From the IMG/VR virus record IMGVR_UViG_3300027668_000039, positions 1-40,947 of that record: a stretch of 40,947 nt of DNA; one strand, written 5' to 3'. Position numbers and translations under genes: made by a program. The notes under the pieces were generated by a model that saw only the letters and a program-made list of their open reading frames with translations, ran no database searches and was not told where the DNA came from. This stretch comes from a virus. Positions 14,773-21,390 of this stretch are shown piece by piece (positions within the stretch are counted from its first letter, which is position 1; every line of letters begins with the position of its first letter).

Positions 14773-15009
14773 ATGAAATACAAATTATGGGATGTACAAA
14801 GGAATGAATATAAGCACTATGATTATAATGAAATAATATATGATGATTTAAAAGAAGTAGAGGAATCGTTATGGAATTTTCACTCAGTAGATTATGGTGG
14901 ATTGGAAGAAAAAGAATTTAACGAATTAACATTTAATGGTATGTTAATGTTATTTGATTGGGAAGTACATAATGCTAAAACAAATAAACTTAAAATAATA
15001 AACAAATGA
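14773..15009 (+). CDS. Accessory unit 1, small unknown protein
   Basis: 78 aa, beginning MKYKLWDVQRNEYKHYDYNE, rich in Tyr, Asp and Glu, soluble. No family is recognised. It starts after a short A-rich leader (TTAAACAAA), and its TGA overlaps the start of the lipoprotein gene at 15006. Confidence 0.6.
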   Translation: MKYKLWDVQRNEYKHYDYNEIIYDDLKEVEESLWNFHSVDYGGLEEKEFNELTFNGMLMLFDWEVHNAKTNKLKIINK

Positions 15010-15122
15010 AGAAATTAATAATGATAATGCTAGCAATAACAATACTAAGTTCTTGTGGGCTAAGATTTGGAGATTATAATGCTTATAAAAAACACAATGC
15101 TAGAAAGACTTGTAACCAATAA
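15006..15122 (+). CDS. 38-aa lipoprotein
   Basis: ATG 15006 overlaps the previous stop (ATGA); TAA at 15120-15122. The product starts with MKKLIMIMLAITILSSCG, a lipoprotein signal with lipobox LSSC and lipidated Cys17. The mature peptide has only about 22 residues and is basic. Small phage lipoproteins made early can block superinfection at the cell envelope, which is one possible role; another is a small lysis helper. Confidence 0.65.
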   Translation: MKKLIMIMLAITILSSCGLRFGDYNAYKKHNARKTCNQ

Positions 15123-15131
15123 TAAATAACC

Positions 15132-15419
15132 ATGGTATATTGTAGTAAAACTAAAGAAGAAATGTTTGATGGATGGTATAACGATAATACTGGAGAATAT
15201 TTCAAATATGAAAAAGATTATCTGAATCATATTGATAAAATTATAGAAGAAACTTTAATATGGCATAATGTTGATTTGAAAGACAAGGATACAATGAAGA
15301 AAGTGTTTCTTAAAGAAGAGCAAGTAGAATTACCTATAAGTGTAGATGATAGGCTAGAGTATGCTTATAACCACTTAGGATGTTACTGGTCAGAATGGCT
15401 AGAAGATGAAGAAGAATAA
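15132..15419 (+). CDS. Accessory unit 1, acidic protein, unknown
   Basis: 95 aa with strongly acidic ends (SEWLEDEEE). The MVYCSKTKEEMFDGWYNDNTGEYF opening recalls small phage proteins with a short beta-hairpin zinc-like head, but only one Cys is present there, so a metal site is doubtful. Function unknown. It lies 9 bases after the lipoprotein gene. Confidence 0.6.
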   Translation: MVYCSKTKEEMFDGWYNDNTGEYFKYEKDYLNHIDKIIEETLIWHNVDLKDKDTMKKVFLKEEQVELPISVDDRLEYAYNHLGCYWSEWLEDEEE

Positions 15420-15442
15420 ATAACTAAAAACTAATAAACTAT

Positions 15443-15505
15443 ATGATAACATACTTAATATTTGTAATAATTTTAGCAATATGGGAATTTATAAAACAAA
15501 ATTAA
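15443..15505 (+). CDS. 20-aa membrane microprotein
   Basis: ATG 15443 to TAA 15503-15505 encodes MITYLIFVIILAIWEFIKQN, a single transmembrane helix with a short charged end. It follows an A-rich leader and lies 8 bases before a terminator, which suits the last gene of the unit. A longer frame from 15481 to 15681 in another phase runs through the terminator and is less likely. Confidence 0.5.
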   Translation: MITYLIFVIILAIWEFIKQN

Positions 15506-15513
15506 CCAGAAGA

Positions 15514-15540
15514 GTAACCAGAAATGGTTACTTTTTTTTT
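15514..15540 (+). terminator. Intrinsic terminator of accessory unit 1
   Basis: Perfect stem GTAACCA/TGGTTAC, loop GAAA, then nine T. A textbook terminator. Confidence 0.9.
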
Positions 15541-15545
15541 GGCCT

Positions 15546-15600
15546 AATTGGTACACTTATAAATTATTTACAATGGGTAATTGGTAGCTTCTCTTCTCTT
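15546..15600 (+). repeat. AATTGGTA pair 33 bp apart
   Basis: AATTGGTA cores start at 15546 and 15579. The second lies in AATTGGTAGCTTCTCTTCTCTT-like sequence with the same CTCTT end as the 13720 repeats. The 33-bp spacing is three times 11, and the cluster begins six bases after the terminator. The rest of 15601-15739 shows only A/T-rich sequence. Confidence 0.75.
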
Positions 15601-15739
15601 AATAAAGATAGGCCTATTAGAATTAGTAGATTTGATTTGGCACTTACTACTAGGTTTAAATTTTATCTTATTAACATATAACAAAAAACTTTTTAATAAA
15701 TAATACTTTTTTATAGTTATTTTTAAAAAACTTTATATA

Positions 15740-15780
15740 TTGCGACCAACAAAACTTTATTAATTAAATTAAAAAAAATC
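15740..15780 (+). promoter_or_regulatory. Promoter/leader of accessory unit 2
   Basis: TTGCGACCAACAAAA (15740-15754) is identical to 17253-17267. Just upstream is TATATTGC, near the TAnnTTTG box. An A-run and TC precede the ATG at 15781. Confidence 0.6.
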
Positions 15781-16695
15781 ATGAGAACAGTATTAAAAAA
15801 CAATTCAGAAGCAATACATTACTTTGCTAACAATGTTCAGGATAACGGATGTAATCAGACCAGGAGTATATTTTTTGAAGGTAACAAAATTTATTCCTAT
15901 GGTTATCATTATTTGCTAGGCCTAAGATTAAAAAATGCACTTATAATTAATGATAATGGTTATTCTGTATCAACTAGTAAGCATATATCAGAGTTAAGGA
16001 ATGCTTCAACACATTTAACTACATTCAATTTATCATCTATAAGTATTGATTCAGTATTCAAAAATATTGTTATCAATAATCAAAAAATCAAAAAGGCCTG
16101 GAAGCATAAATTATTTTATGCAAATCAAATTATAAGGCAATTTAATGAGTATCAAAAATTCCTGGAATTTTGTAAGAACAATAAAAAAACAAAGGATCAG
16201 ATTAAAAAATATTATTCAGGAGTAAAAGCAACAAAAAAATGTAGCATGTATAATGATATTAAAAAAATTCATGATAACATAAAGATAGTTTATAATGATT
16301 TATTGGTTCAGGATAATTTGAGAACAAAAAGAATTGCAGCCGACCAATTAGTTAAGAATGAAAAAAATATTGCAATATTCAGAAACGAACCTAAAAAAAG
16401 GCCTTTTATAAGATTAACACATTCAATTTTAAGAATTACTGAAAATAAAGAATTTATACAAAGTGAAAAAGGAGTGCAATTACCTATTAAATTATGTTTA
16501 GACTTTTTAAACTTATTATATAAAGGCGAAAATTTAATTGGCCAAAAATTAGGCCATTACACTATAAATTCATGGGATGGTAATTTACTAAAAATTAATT
16601 GTCATACTTTTGAAAATGCTGAACTTAAAAACATAATAAAATTAATCAACTATCAAAAAACACTAGAAACTTTAACTAATAACTTAAAAAAATAA
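15781..16695 (+). CDS. Conserved phage protein of unknown function (IYSYGYHY motif)
   Basis: 304 aa. The N-terminal part AIHYFANNVQDNG...SIFFEGNKIYSYGYHYLLG...NGYSVSTSKHISELRNASTHL resembles a protein seen in many unrelated phages, with the pattern FFEG..IYSYG.H and ...S.STSKH.S. Its function is not established. The central part is lysine-rich and helical (QIKKYYSGVKATKKCSMYND), which might bind nucleic acid. It is the largest accessory gene and leads a two-gene unit. Expression should start from the conserved leader at 15740. Confidence 0.6.
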   Translation: MRTVLKNNSEAIHYFANNVQDNGCNQTRSIFFEGNKIYSYGYHYLLGLRLKNALIINDNGYSVSTSKHISELRNASTHLTTFNLSSISIDSVFKNIVINNQKIKKAWKHKLFYANQIIRQFNEYQKFLEFCKNNKKTKDQIKKYYSGVKATKKCSMYNDIKKIHDNIKIVYNDLLVQDNLRTKRIAADQLVKNEKNIAIFRNEPKKRPFIRLTHSILRITENKEFIQSEKGVQLPIKLCLDFLNLLYKGENLIGQKLGHYTINSWDGNLLKINCHTFENAELKNIIKLINYQKTLETLTNNLKK

Positions 16696-16697
16696 TC

Positions 16698-16997
16698 ATG
16701 AAAAATCAAATTAAAAAATTAGAAATAGATATATTCTTTAATCGTAATGCTACAAGCCCTCTAATTCCTAACAAAATTGCTCAAATTAAAGATTATTTGA
16801 GTATCAATGCTAAACTATACTACAATAGTGTAAAATTTGTAGGAGGTTCTAATGTAGAATTACAAAATCAAAGTGTAGCAAATTTTGTAATCTTTACGGA
16901 TAACCAGGAACAAATCAAAAAGCAGTTTTTAGATATATTCAAAAGTTACCCATTGTATATAAGTTTTGACAATAAAATCCCTGAACTTATAAAATAA
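16698..16997 (+). CDS. Accessory unit 2, second gene, unknown
   Basis: 99 aa beginning MKNQIKKLEIDIFFNRNATS, two bases after the previous stop, with an AAAAAATAATC leader. The pattern alternates strand and helix, giving a small soluble alpha/beta protein. No family is recognised. A hairpin terminator follows 23 bases after the stop. Being paired with 15781, it may work with that protein. Confidence 0.6.
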   Translation: MKNQIKKLEIDIFFNRNATSPLIPNKIAQIKDYLSINAKLYYNSVKFVGGSNVELQNQSVANFVIFTDNQEQIKKQFLDIFKSYPLYISFDNKIPELIK

Positions 16998-17020
16998 AAA
17001 TAAAAAATAAAATTTAATTT

Positions 17021-17046
17021 AGGCCTATTAATTTAGGCCTTTTTTT
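17021..17046 (+). terminator. Terminator of accessory unit 2
   Basis: Stem AGGCCTA/TAGGCCT with loop TTAATT, then six or more T. The loop is the same as in the terminator at 18022. Confidence 0.85.
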
Positions 17047-17050
17047 ATGT

Positions 17051-17094
17051 AATTGGTAGCTAATTGGTAGCTAATTGGTAGCTAATTGGTAGCA
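17051..17094 (+). repeat. Four 11-bp tandem repeats AATTGGTAGCT
   Basis: Copies at 17051, 17062, 17073 and 17084 (last ends GCA). The period is one helical turn, half that of the 13720 array. It starts five bases after the terminator. 17095-17252 holds only A-rich sequence with no gene I can support. Confidence 0.9.
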
Positions 17095-17252
17095 ACTTTG
17101 TAAAAGGTTATAGGTCAAAAAATTTTTAGCCTAAAAAAAGTGTTGCTAGAGTAAAAATGAAAAAATATAATTAGATCGTGGGAATTATTGAAAAAATAAC
17201 CAGGAAAAAAAAAAGCAAAAATAAAATAGGATATTAAAAAAAACTAAATATC

Positions 17253-17300
17253 TTGCGACCAACAAAAACAAACTAATTTTATAAACCTAAAAAAAAAATC
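17253..17300 (+). promoter_or_regulatory. Promoter/leader of accessory unit 3
   Basis: TTGCGACCAACAAAA (17253-17267), preceded by TATCTTGC, then an A-rich leader ending AAAAAAATC before the ATG at 17301. Same element as at 15740. Confidence 0.6.
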
Positions 17301-17399
17301 ATGCAAAAATCAAAAGAAACATTAACAGAAAAAATCTTTAACATTTTCTATCTATTAACACTACCAGCAGCAATAGTAGTATATTTTATAAACCTTTAA
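17301..17399 (+). CDS. 32-aa membrane microprotein
   Basis: ATG 17301 to TAA 17397-17399. The product MQKSKETLTEKIFNIFYLLT continues into LPAAIVVYFINL, giving one transmembrane helix after a short charged head. It has the same AAAAAATC-ATG start context as its neighbours and begins unit 3. Possible roles include a membrane-acting anti-host or exclusion peptide; this is not shown by the sequence. Confidence 0.5.
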   Translation: MQKSKETLTEKIFNIFYLLTLPAAIVVYFINL

Positions 17400-17409
17400 A
17401 AAAAAAATC

Positions 17410-17637
17410 ATGAAAAAATCAAAATCACCTGGAATCAGAATTACTAGAGCAGCAAAAGAATTAAAAGCTAAATCTAATGGCTACGAAATAGGAACTTTTA
17501 TACTAGAGCAAATCATTACAAATGGAATGCAGCAACTAGAAAAAGACTTAAAGGAGGGCAACCTGGATAGGTCAATTATTGCTCCTAGTATGTACCAGGA
17601 AACACTAAACATTTTAACTAAACACATAAACCAATAA
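17410..17637 (+). CDS. Small basic helical protein, possible DNA binder
   Basis: 75 aa, starting MKKSKSPGIRITRAAKELKA with a basic head and three or four predicted helices (NGYEIGTFILEQIITNGMQQ, SMYQETLNILTKHI). The ITRAAKELKAKSNGYEIGTFI stretch could form a helix-turn-helix, which would make it a candidate for binding the AATTGGTA repeats nearby, but no family match is clear. It lies 4 bases before the next gene. Confidence 0.55.
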   Translation: MKKSKSPGIRITRAAKELKAKSNGYEIGTFILEQIITNGMQQLEKDLKEGNLDRSIIAPSMYQETLNILTKHINQ

Positions 17638-17641
17638 AACC

Positions 17642-17989
17642 ATGAAAAACTCAATAAGAACGGAACTAAAGCAGTATATACTGGAAGGCATGCAGGACTT
17701 AAACCAGGATAACCTAACCAGTAAACCAGGCCGACTAGATGCAAACGAATTGCACCAGGAACTTTTCAACGTAGATTACTATATAATCGGCTATTATAAG
17801 GCCGAGCAATGGCTAAAGCAGCACCAGGTGAGCACCTTTGACGCAATAAGCCAGGTTCAGGAGTGGGAACTGGATAATTTCGGCCAGGCTAAAAATTATG
17901 ATAATGCTGAATCCCTGGTGAACATGTTGGTTTATATCTACGGCGAACAATTAATAAACGAATGTTTCCAGGAACTAGAACTATTCTAG
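17642..17989 (+). CDS. Conserved phage protein (LHQELFNVDYYIIG motif), unknown
   Basis: 115 aa. The run ELHQELFNVDYYIIGYYKAE, then FDAISQVQEWELDNFGQAKN and LVNMLVYIYGEQLINE, matches a small helical protein found in many tailed phages, usually near the FFEG..IYSYG-type gene seen here at 15781. Function is not established. The gene is clearly richer in GC than its neighbours and packed with CCAGG and GGCC, suggesting a different origin or selection. A terminator follows 33 bases after the stop. Confidence 0.7.
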   Translation: MKNSIRTELKQYILEGMQDLNQDNLTSKPGRLDANELHQELFNVDYYIIGYYKAEQWLKQHQVSTFDAISQVQEWELDNFGQAKNYDNAESLVNMLVYIYGEQLINECFQELELF

Positions 17990-18021
17990 TAGCAGCAGCA
18001 GCACCATCAGCAGCACCTATT

Positions 18022-18050
18022 AAGGACTATTAATTTAGTCCTTTTTTTTT
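18022..18050 (+). terminator. Terminator of accessory unit 3
   Basis: Stem AAGGACTA/TAGTCCTT, loop TTAATT, then a run of T. A CAG/CAC-rich microsatellite-like run (17990-18017) lies between the stop codon and the stem. Confidence 0.9.
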
Positions 18051-18138
18051 GGCTTAATTTGAGGCCTGGAGGGCTTAACGGGATATTGTCAAGGGCTTAA
18101 CATAGGCTGGTATATTATAAGGCCTTAAAAGGGCTTAA
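18051..18138 (+). repeat. GGCTTAA repeats after the terminator
   Basis: GGCTTAA starts at 18051, 18072, 18094 and 18132, with a GGCCTTAA variant at 18121. The first three are 21-22 bp apart. The place, straight after a terminator, is like that of the AATTGGTA clusters. Confidence 0.65.
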
Positions 18139-18154
18139 ATTGTCTTATGTTATT

Positions 18155-18270
18155 GCTCCAGGTATAGCTCCAGGTATAGCTCCAGGAGTGCTCCAGGTGT
18201 TGCTCCTGGTGTTCTATTGGTTCGGCCTGGTGTTGGCCTGGTGTTGGTGTTATTGTTGCTCCTGGTGTTA
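18155..18270 (+). repeat. 12-bp GCTCC(A/T)GGT array
   Basis: Units GCTCCAGGTATA (18155, 18167), an 11-bp GCTCCAGGAGT (18179), GCTCCAGGTGTT (18190) and GCTCCTGGTGTT (18202), then degenerate GGCCTGGTGTT copies to about 18270. In frame it would read (APGI/V)n. The one-base shorter unit shifts the frame, and neither frame has an ATG in a good context. Confidence 0.75.
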
Positions 18271-18546
18271 CTTATACATAAACTGTTTTACACTCATCAA
18301 GGCCACGAACAGCACCAAAAATTGAGCAGTAAACCACGAACAGAAACAAAAAAAGAAGCAAAAAAATAATTAGAGCAGTAAAAAATTGCAGCAATTCGGC
18401 CAGGAATCAAGGCCAAAAATCAAAAAAATAAATTATTAAAAATCATGAATTTACGTAATTCTGAAGCCCAATTTGAGTAGTCAAATATTCACACTAGATT
18501 TTCGGATTTTCAACTTTTATTACACCAACTGCACAATATATATTTT
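18271..18546. other. Gene-poor stretch before the terminase operon
   Basis: I see no gene I can support here. A frame through 18190-18369 would encode a leucine/valine-rich membrane stretch and a Lys-rich end, but it lacks a start. An 11-codon frame at 18445-18480 (MNLRNSEAQFE) has the usual AAAAATC-ATG context and is the only other candidate. Confidence 0.5.
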
Positions 18547-18607
18547 AGTTCCAAACTTTATAATTTATTCTTTGTTATATTGTACATAAATATTGTAACT
18601 TTGTAAA
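18547..18607 (+). promoter_or_regulatory. Promoter of the terminase/tail operon
   Basis: AGTTCCA (18547-18553), then 20 bp on GTTATATTGTA (18574-18584). TTTG (18571-18574) and TAACTTTG (18596-18603) are 21 bp apart and fit the Bacteroidota -33/-7 promoter. The -7 box ends four bases before the ATG at 18608, so the mRNA may be leaderless or nearly so. Confidence 0.6.
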
Positions 18608-19117
18608 ATGAATAAAAGAGATCAAGGAAGGGCTGATAAGAGGGATGCCAAGCTGCTTCAAAAAGAGGAGGATTTAAAAACGATTAGGTCTGTAGTTTCT
18701 AACAAGAATACTTCAGCTTTAGACATAACAAAAGACTCAGGAAAGGCTACTTCATTGGTTAGTTACAAAAGAACTACTGAGGTTGTTAAATTAATTTTAA
18801 GAGGAGTAAGATATACTGATATAATGGAGTATTGTGAAGCTCATTGGGGAATTAAAAAAAGAATGGCTAGTATCTATTATAAAAAGGCATTAGAAACTTT
18901 TGCAGAGCAATTTTCTGAGGAAAGAGAATATGAAATGGATAAGCATGCGATCATGTTGCAAGATTTATACAGTCAGGGATATAAGGCAGGGGATTTGAAT
19001 ATCTGTAGATTGTTGCTTCAAGACATTGCAAAAATGAAAGGAATAGTAATTGATAGAGTTGATGTTACTAGTGGTGGAGAGGGATTTGTATTTAACTACA
19101 AGCCACCAGAGGAGTAG
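18608..19117 (+). CDS. Terminase small subunit (putative)
   Basis: 169 aa. A basic head (MNKRDQGRADKRDAKLLQKE) is followed by a helix-turn-helix region VVKLILRGVRYTDIMEYCEAHWGIKKRMASIYYKKA (residues about 60-95, given here only for its pattern of an N-terminal DNA-binding fold), and a helical oligomerisation part with LCRLLLQDIAKMKGI-like sequence. This layout suits phage small terminases, which recognise the packaging site. The large subunit follows two genes later. Confidence 0.65.
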   Translation: MNKRDQGRADKRDAKLLQKEEDLKTIRSVVSNKNTSALDITKDSGKATSLVSYKRTTEVVKLILRGVRYTDIMEYCEAHWGIKKRMASIYYKKALETFAEQFSEEREYEMDKHAIMLQDLYSQGYKAGDLNICRLLLQDIAKMKGIVIDRVDVTSGGEGFVFNYKPPEE

Positions 19118-19258
19118 ATATAATATCCCCATATAATCGCTTCAACAAAAGCACGACATTTTGTTAAAGAGGTATATATCTTTAAAGAATTTAAGTAAAC
19201 TTTAGAGTGCTAATATAATGAAAATAATTAACATAGTTTGGAATAAAAAAGAATAAAA

Positions 19259-19852
19259 ATGACATACATAATAAAAGCAATAAAAGTACAAAGTGCAGGT
19301 AAATCACCTTCTATTAGGCAAACACAAAATAGAGGAACAATATCTCAGGAGAAAGTTAAATCACTAAAGAAGCATACATCCTCTGACAAGAAATACATTA
19401 AGTCAGAAAGCAAAAAAGAATCTGTTATTAAATCTGTAGGAGGAGTTAAAACAGAATTTATAGAAGGAGCTGTTTATGCAATATCTGTGATTTTCTTTGG
19501 AACAAAAGAGGAGATACTTCATCCAGGTTTAACTATTGGAGAAATAAAAAATCTATCTTCTTATGTAGTTATGCCAGAAGAATCAGCTAGTTTTTATGAT
19601 ACTATAGTTGCTCATTCTGCATTTATTGAGCATGATCCTTCAACTCCATCTAATCCATCTGGAACTATAACATTGGCACAATTTAAGGTAATGGTTAGCA
19701 CTACTAAACATTTTCCAGATTTAAAGAATGTAGTTAATGGTGGTAAAGGAAGAAAGTCAGCATTAGAAAACTACATAAAAACAACTTGGCTTCCAGATAA
19801 TCTACCTGGGGATGTTCCTAGTATTTTACAATCACAAATAAATATATTATAA
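19259..19852 (+). CDS. Unknown protein between terminase subunits
   Basis: 197 aa. A basic, Ser/Lys-rich N-terminal 60 residues (KSLKKHTSSDKKYIKSESKK) probably disordered, then a folded domain (FIEGAVYAISVIFFGTKEEI and later FKVMVSTTKHFPDLKN). No family is recognised. A 141-bp gap before it holds a weak 7-bp hairpin TTAAAGA/TCTTTAA (19164-19185). A role in packaging or head assembly is suggested only by position. Confidence 0.55.
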   Translation: MTYIIKAIKVQSAGKSPSIRQTQNRGTISQEKVKSLKKHTSSDKKYIKSESKKESVIKSVGGVKTEFIEGAVYAISVIFFGTKEEILHPGLTIGEIKNLSSYVVMPEESASFYDTIVAHSAFIEHDPSTPSNPSGTITLAQFKVMVSTTKHFPDLKNVVNGGKGRKSALENYIKTTWLPDNLPGDVPSILQSQINIL

Positions 19853-19854
19853 AA

Positions 19855-20028
19855 ATGAAAGAATTAAATAAAGGAATAGATAAGGCTATGGAGAATGCTG
19901 GAATTTTAGAATATACTTTTGGCATTATAGCATTTTGTGCTGTTTTCCCAGTTGGAATGACTTACTTCATACTGGTTAAAATGTTAATACAGCCAATACA
20001 TAGATTATTTCGTAAAATTTGGAAATAG
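19855..20028 (+). CDS. 57-aa membrane protein
   Basis: ATG 19855, two bases after the previous stop; TAG 20026-20028. A charged head (MKELNKGIDKAMENAGILE) is followed by one long hydrophobic segment (YTFGIIAFCAVFPVGMTYFI) and a basic end (HRLFRKIWK). The large terminase frame begins inside its last codons. Function unknown; it may be a small membrane factor. Confidence 0.6.
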   Translation: MKELNKGIDKAMENAGILEYTFGIIAFCAVFPVGMTYFILVKMLIQPIHRLFRKIWK

Positions 20029-21338
20029 ATTTTAAACCTACACCTAAACAAGATAAAGCTTGGAATTATCTTCACGATAAAGAAACAAGTGAAGTTTTAT
20101 TCGGAGGAAGTGCTGGAGGAGGAAAATCGTATTTTGGAGCAGCTTGGTTGCTGTATTCTTGTCTAAGATACCCTGGAACTCGCTGGTTAATGGGCAGAGC
20201 TGTGTTAAAAACACTAAAAGAAACTACTTTAAACTCATTTTTCATGGTTTGCAGCGACTGGGGGGTTAGAAAAGGGGAAGTTTACAAGTTTAATGCCCAA
20301 AGTAATGTTATTGAGTTTACAAATGGCAGCACTATACTTTTAAAAGACCTTTATCAATATCCTGCTGATCCTAATTTTGACTCACTTGGTTCACTAGAGA
20401 TTTCAGGTGCTTTTATAGATGAGGTGAACCAATGTACAGAGAAAGCAAAGAATGTTGTGGCTTCCAGGATTCGTTTTATGCTTTCAGAGTATAAATTACG
20501 ACCAAAAGTGCTTATGTCGTGCAATCCAGCAAAAAACTGGGTATATGACTTCTATAAACAAGATAGAGATGGCACTTTAGCCACTCACAAGAAGTTTGTA
20601 AAGGCCAAACTAGCAGACAACCCCCATATATCGGAGTTTTATGAAGAACAACTAAAAAAACTTGATCCAGTATCAAGAGAAAGACTACTTCATGGTAACT
20701 GGGAGTATGATTCAGGAGAAGATAGGTTATTTGACTATGAATCTGTATTAAACATGTTTACAAACTCTTCTGTGTCTGAAGATGAAGGAGAAAGGTATCT
20801 TTCTTGTGATATTGCTCTACTTGGAAGTGATAAATTAGTTATTTGTGTATGGTATGGCATGGTGGTAAAAGAAATAGTAACAAAAGACAAGACATCTGCC
20901 GATAATGTAGAGAAACTGATAAGAAACCTAGCAGAACAGCACAAAATACCACAAAAAAACATCATAATAGATAGTGATGGAGTAGGTCAATACCTCTCTC
21001 ATTACATGAAAGGAGTGCAACCTTTCGTAAATAATGCCAAAGCTTTAAATAAAGAAAGTTATCAGAATTTAAAAACTCAATGCTATTATAAGCTTGCAGA
21101 ACAGATAAATGTAGGAAATATATGGTTAAGATGCAATGATACTGACCTTAGAAACAAAATAATAGAAGAATTAGAGGTTATTAGAAGAAAAAACATGGAT
21201 AATGATAGTAAACTGGCAATTTTATCAAAAAAAGAAATGAAAGCTGTTTTAGGACACTCTCCAGACTTTGCAGATGCTCTTATGATGAGAATGAGATATT
21301 TATTTAAAGGAGGTAACAGAATACTTGGCTGGAGGTAG
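20019..21338 (+). CDS. Terminase large subunit
   Basis: 439 aa. N-terminal packaging ATPase with Walker A GGSAGGGKS (residues 29-37) and Walker B ISGAFIDE (128-135). The C-terminal RNase H-like nuclease shows LSCDIALLGSDKLV, IIIDSDGVGQYL and SPDFADALMMRM, with the acidic metal-binding residues in each. It cuts and pumps DNA into the head. No ATG lies upstream of the Walker A motif in frame; the TTG at 20019, overlapping the end of the 57-aa gene, is the best start. Confidence 0.92.
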   Translation: MEIDFKPTPKQDKAWNYLHDKETSEVLFGGSAGGGKSYFGAAWLLYSCLRYPGTRWLMGRAVLKTLKETTLNSFFMVCSDWGVRKGEVYKFNAQSNVIEFTNGSTILLKDLYQYPADPNFDSLGSLEISGAFIDEVNQCTEKAKNVVASRIRFMLSEYKLRPKVLMSCNPAKNWVYDFYKQDRDGTLATHKKFVKAKLADNPHISEFYEEQLKKLDPVSRERLLHGNWEYDSGEDRLFDYESVLNMFTNSSVSEDEGERYLSCDIALLGSDKLVICVWYGMVVKEIVTKDKTSADNVEKLIRNLAEQHKIPQKNIIIDSDGVGQYLSHYMKGVQPFVNNAKALNKESYQNLKTQCYYKLAEQINVGNIWLRCNDTDLRNKIIEELEVIRRKNMDNDSKLAILSKKEMKAVLGHSPDFADALMMRMRYLFKGGNRILGWR

Positions 21339-21360
21339 AAAGTGATTTTTTGTTCCATAA

Positions 21361-21390
21361 AGTTCCAGATGATTTTCGTTATATTGTATA
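21361..21390 (+). promoter_or_regulatory. Conserved box before gene 21391
   Basis: GTTCCATAAAGTTCCA (21352-21367), then 10 bp on GTTATATTGTA (21378-21388), two bases before the ATG. Same element pair as before 1148 and 18608, with a spacing of 10 rather than 20 bp. Confidence 0.5.

Noticed and set aside
15481-15681. 66-codon plus-strand frame
   Set aside because: It runs through the textbook terminator at 15514-15540 and the AATTGGTA repeats, and the 20-aa membrane peptide before the terminator explains the start region better.
18140-18325. TTG-started frame with (IAPG)n
   Set aside because: Poor start, composed of a frameshifted DNA repeat; kept as a repeat and a finding, not as a gene.
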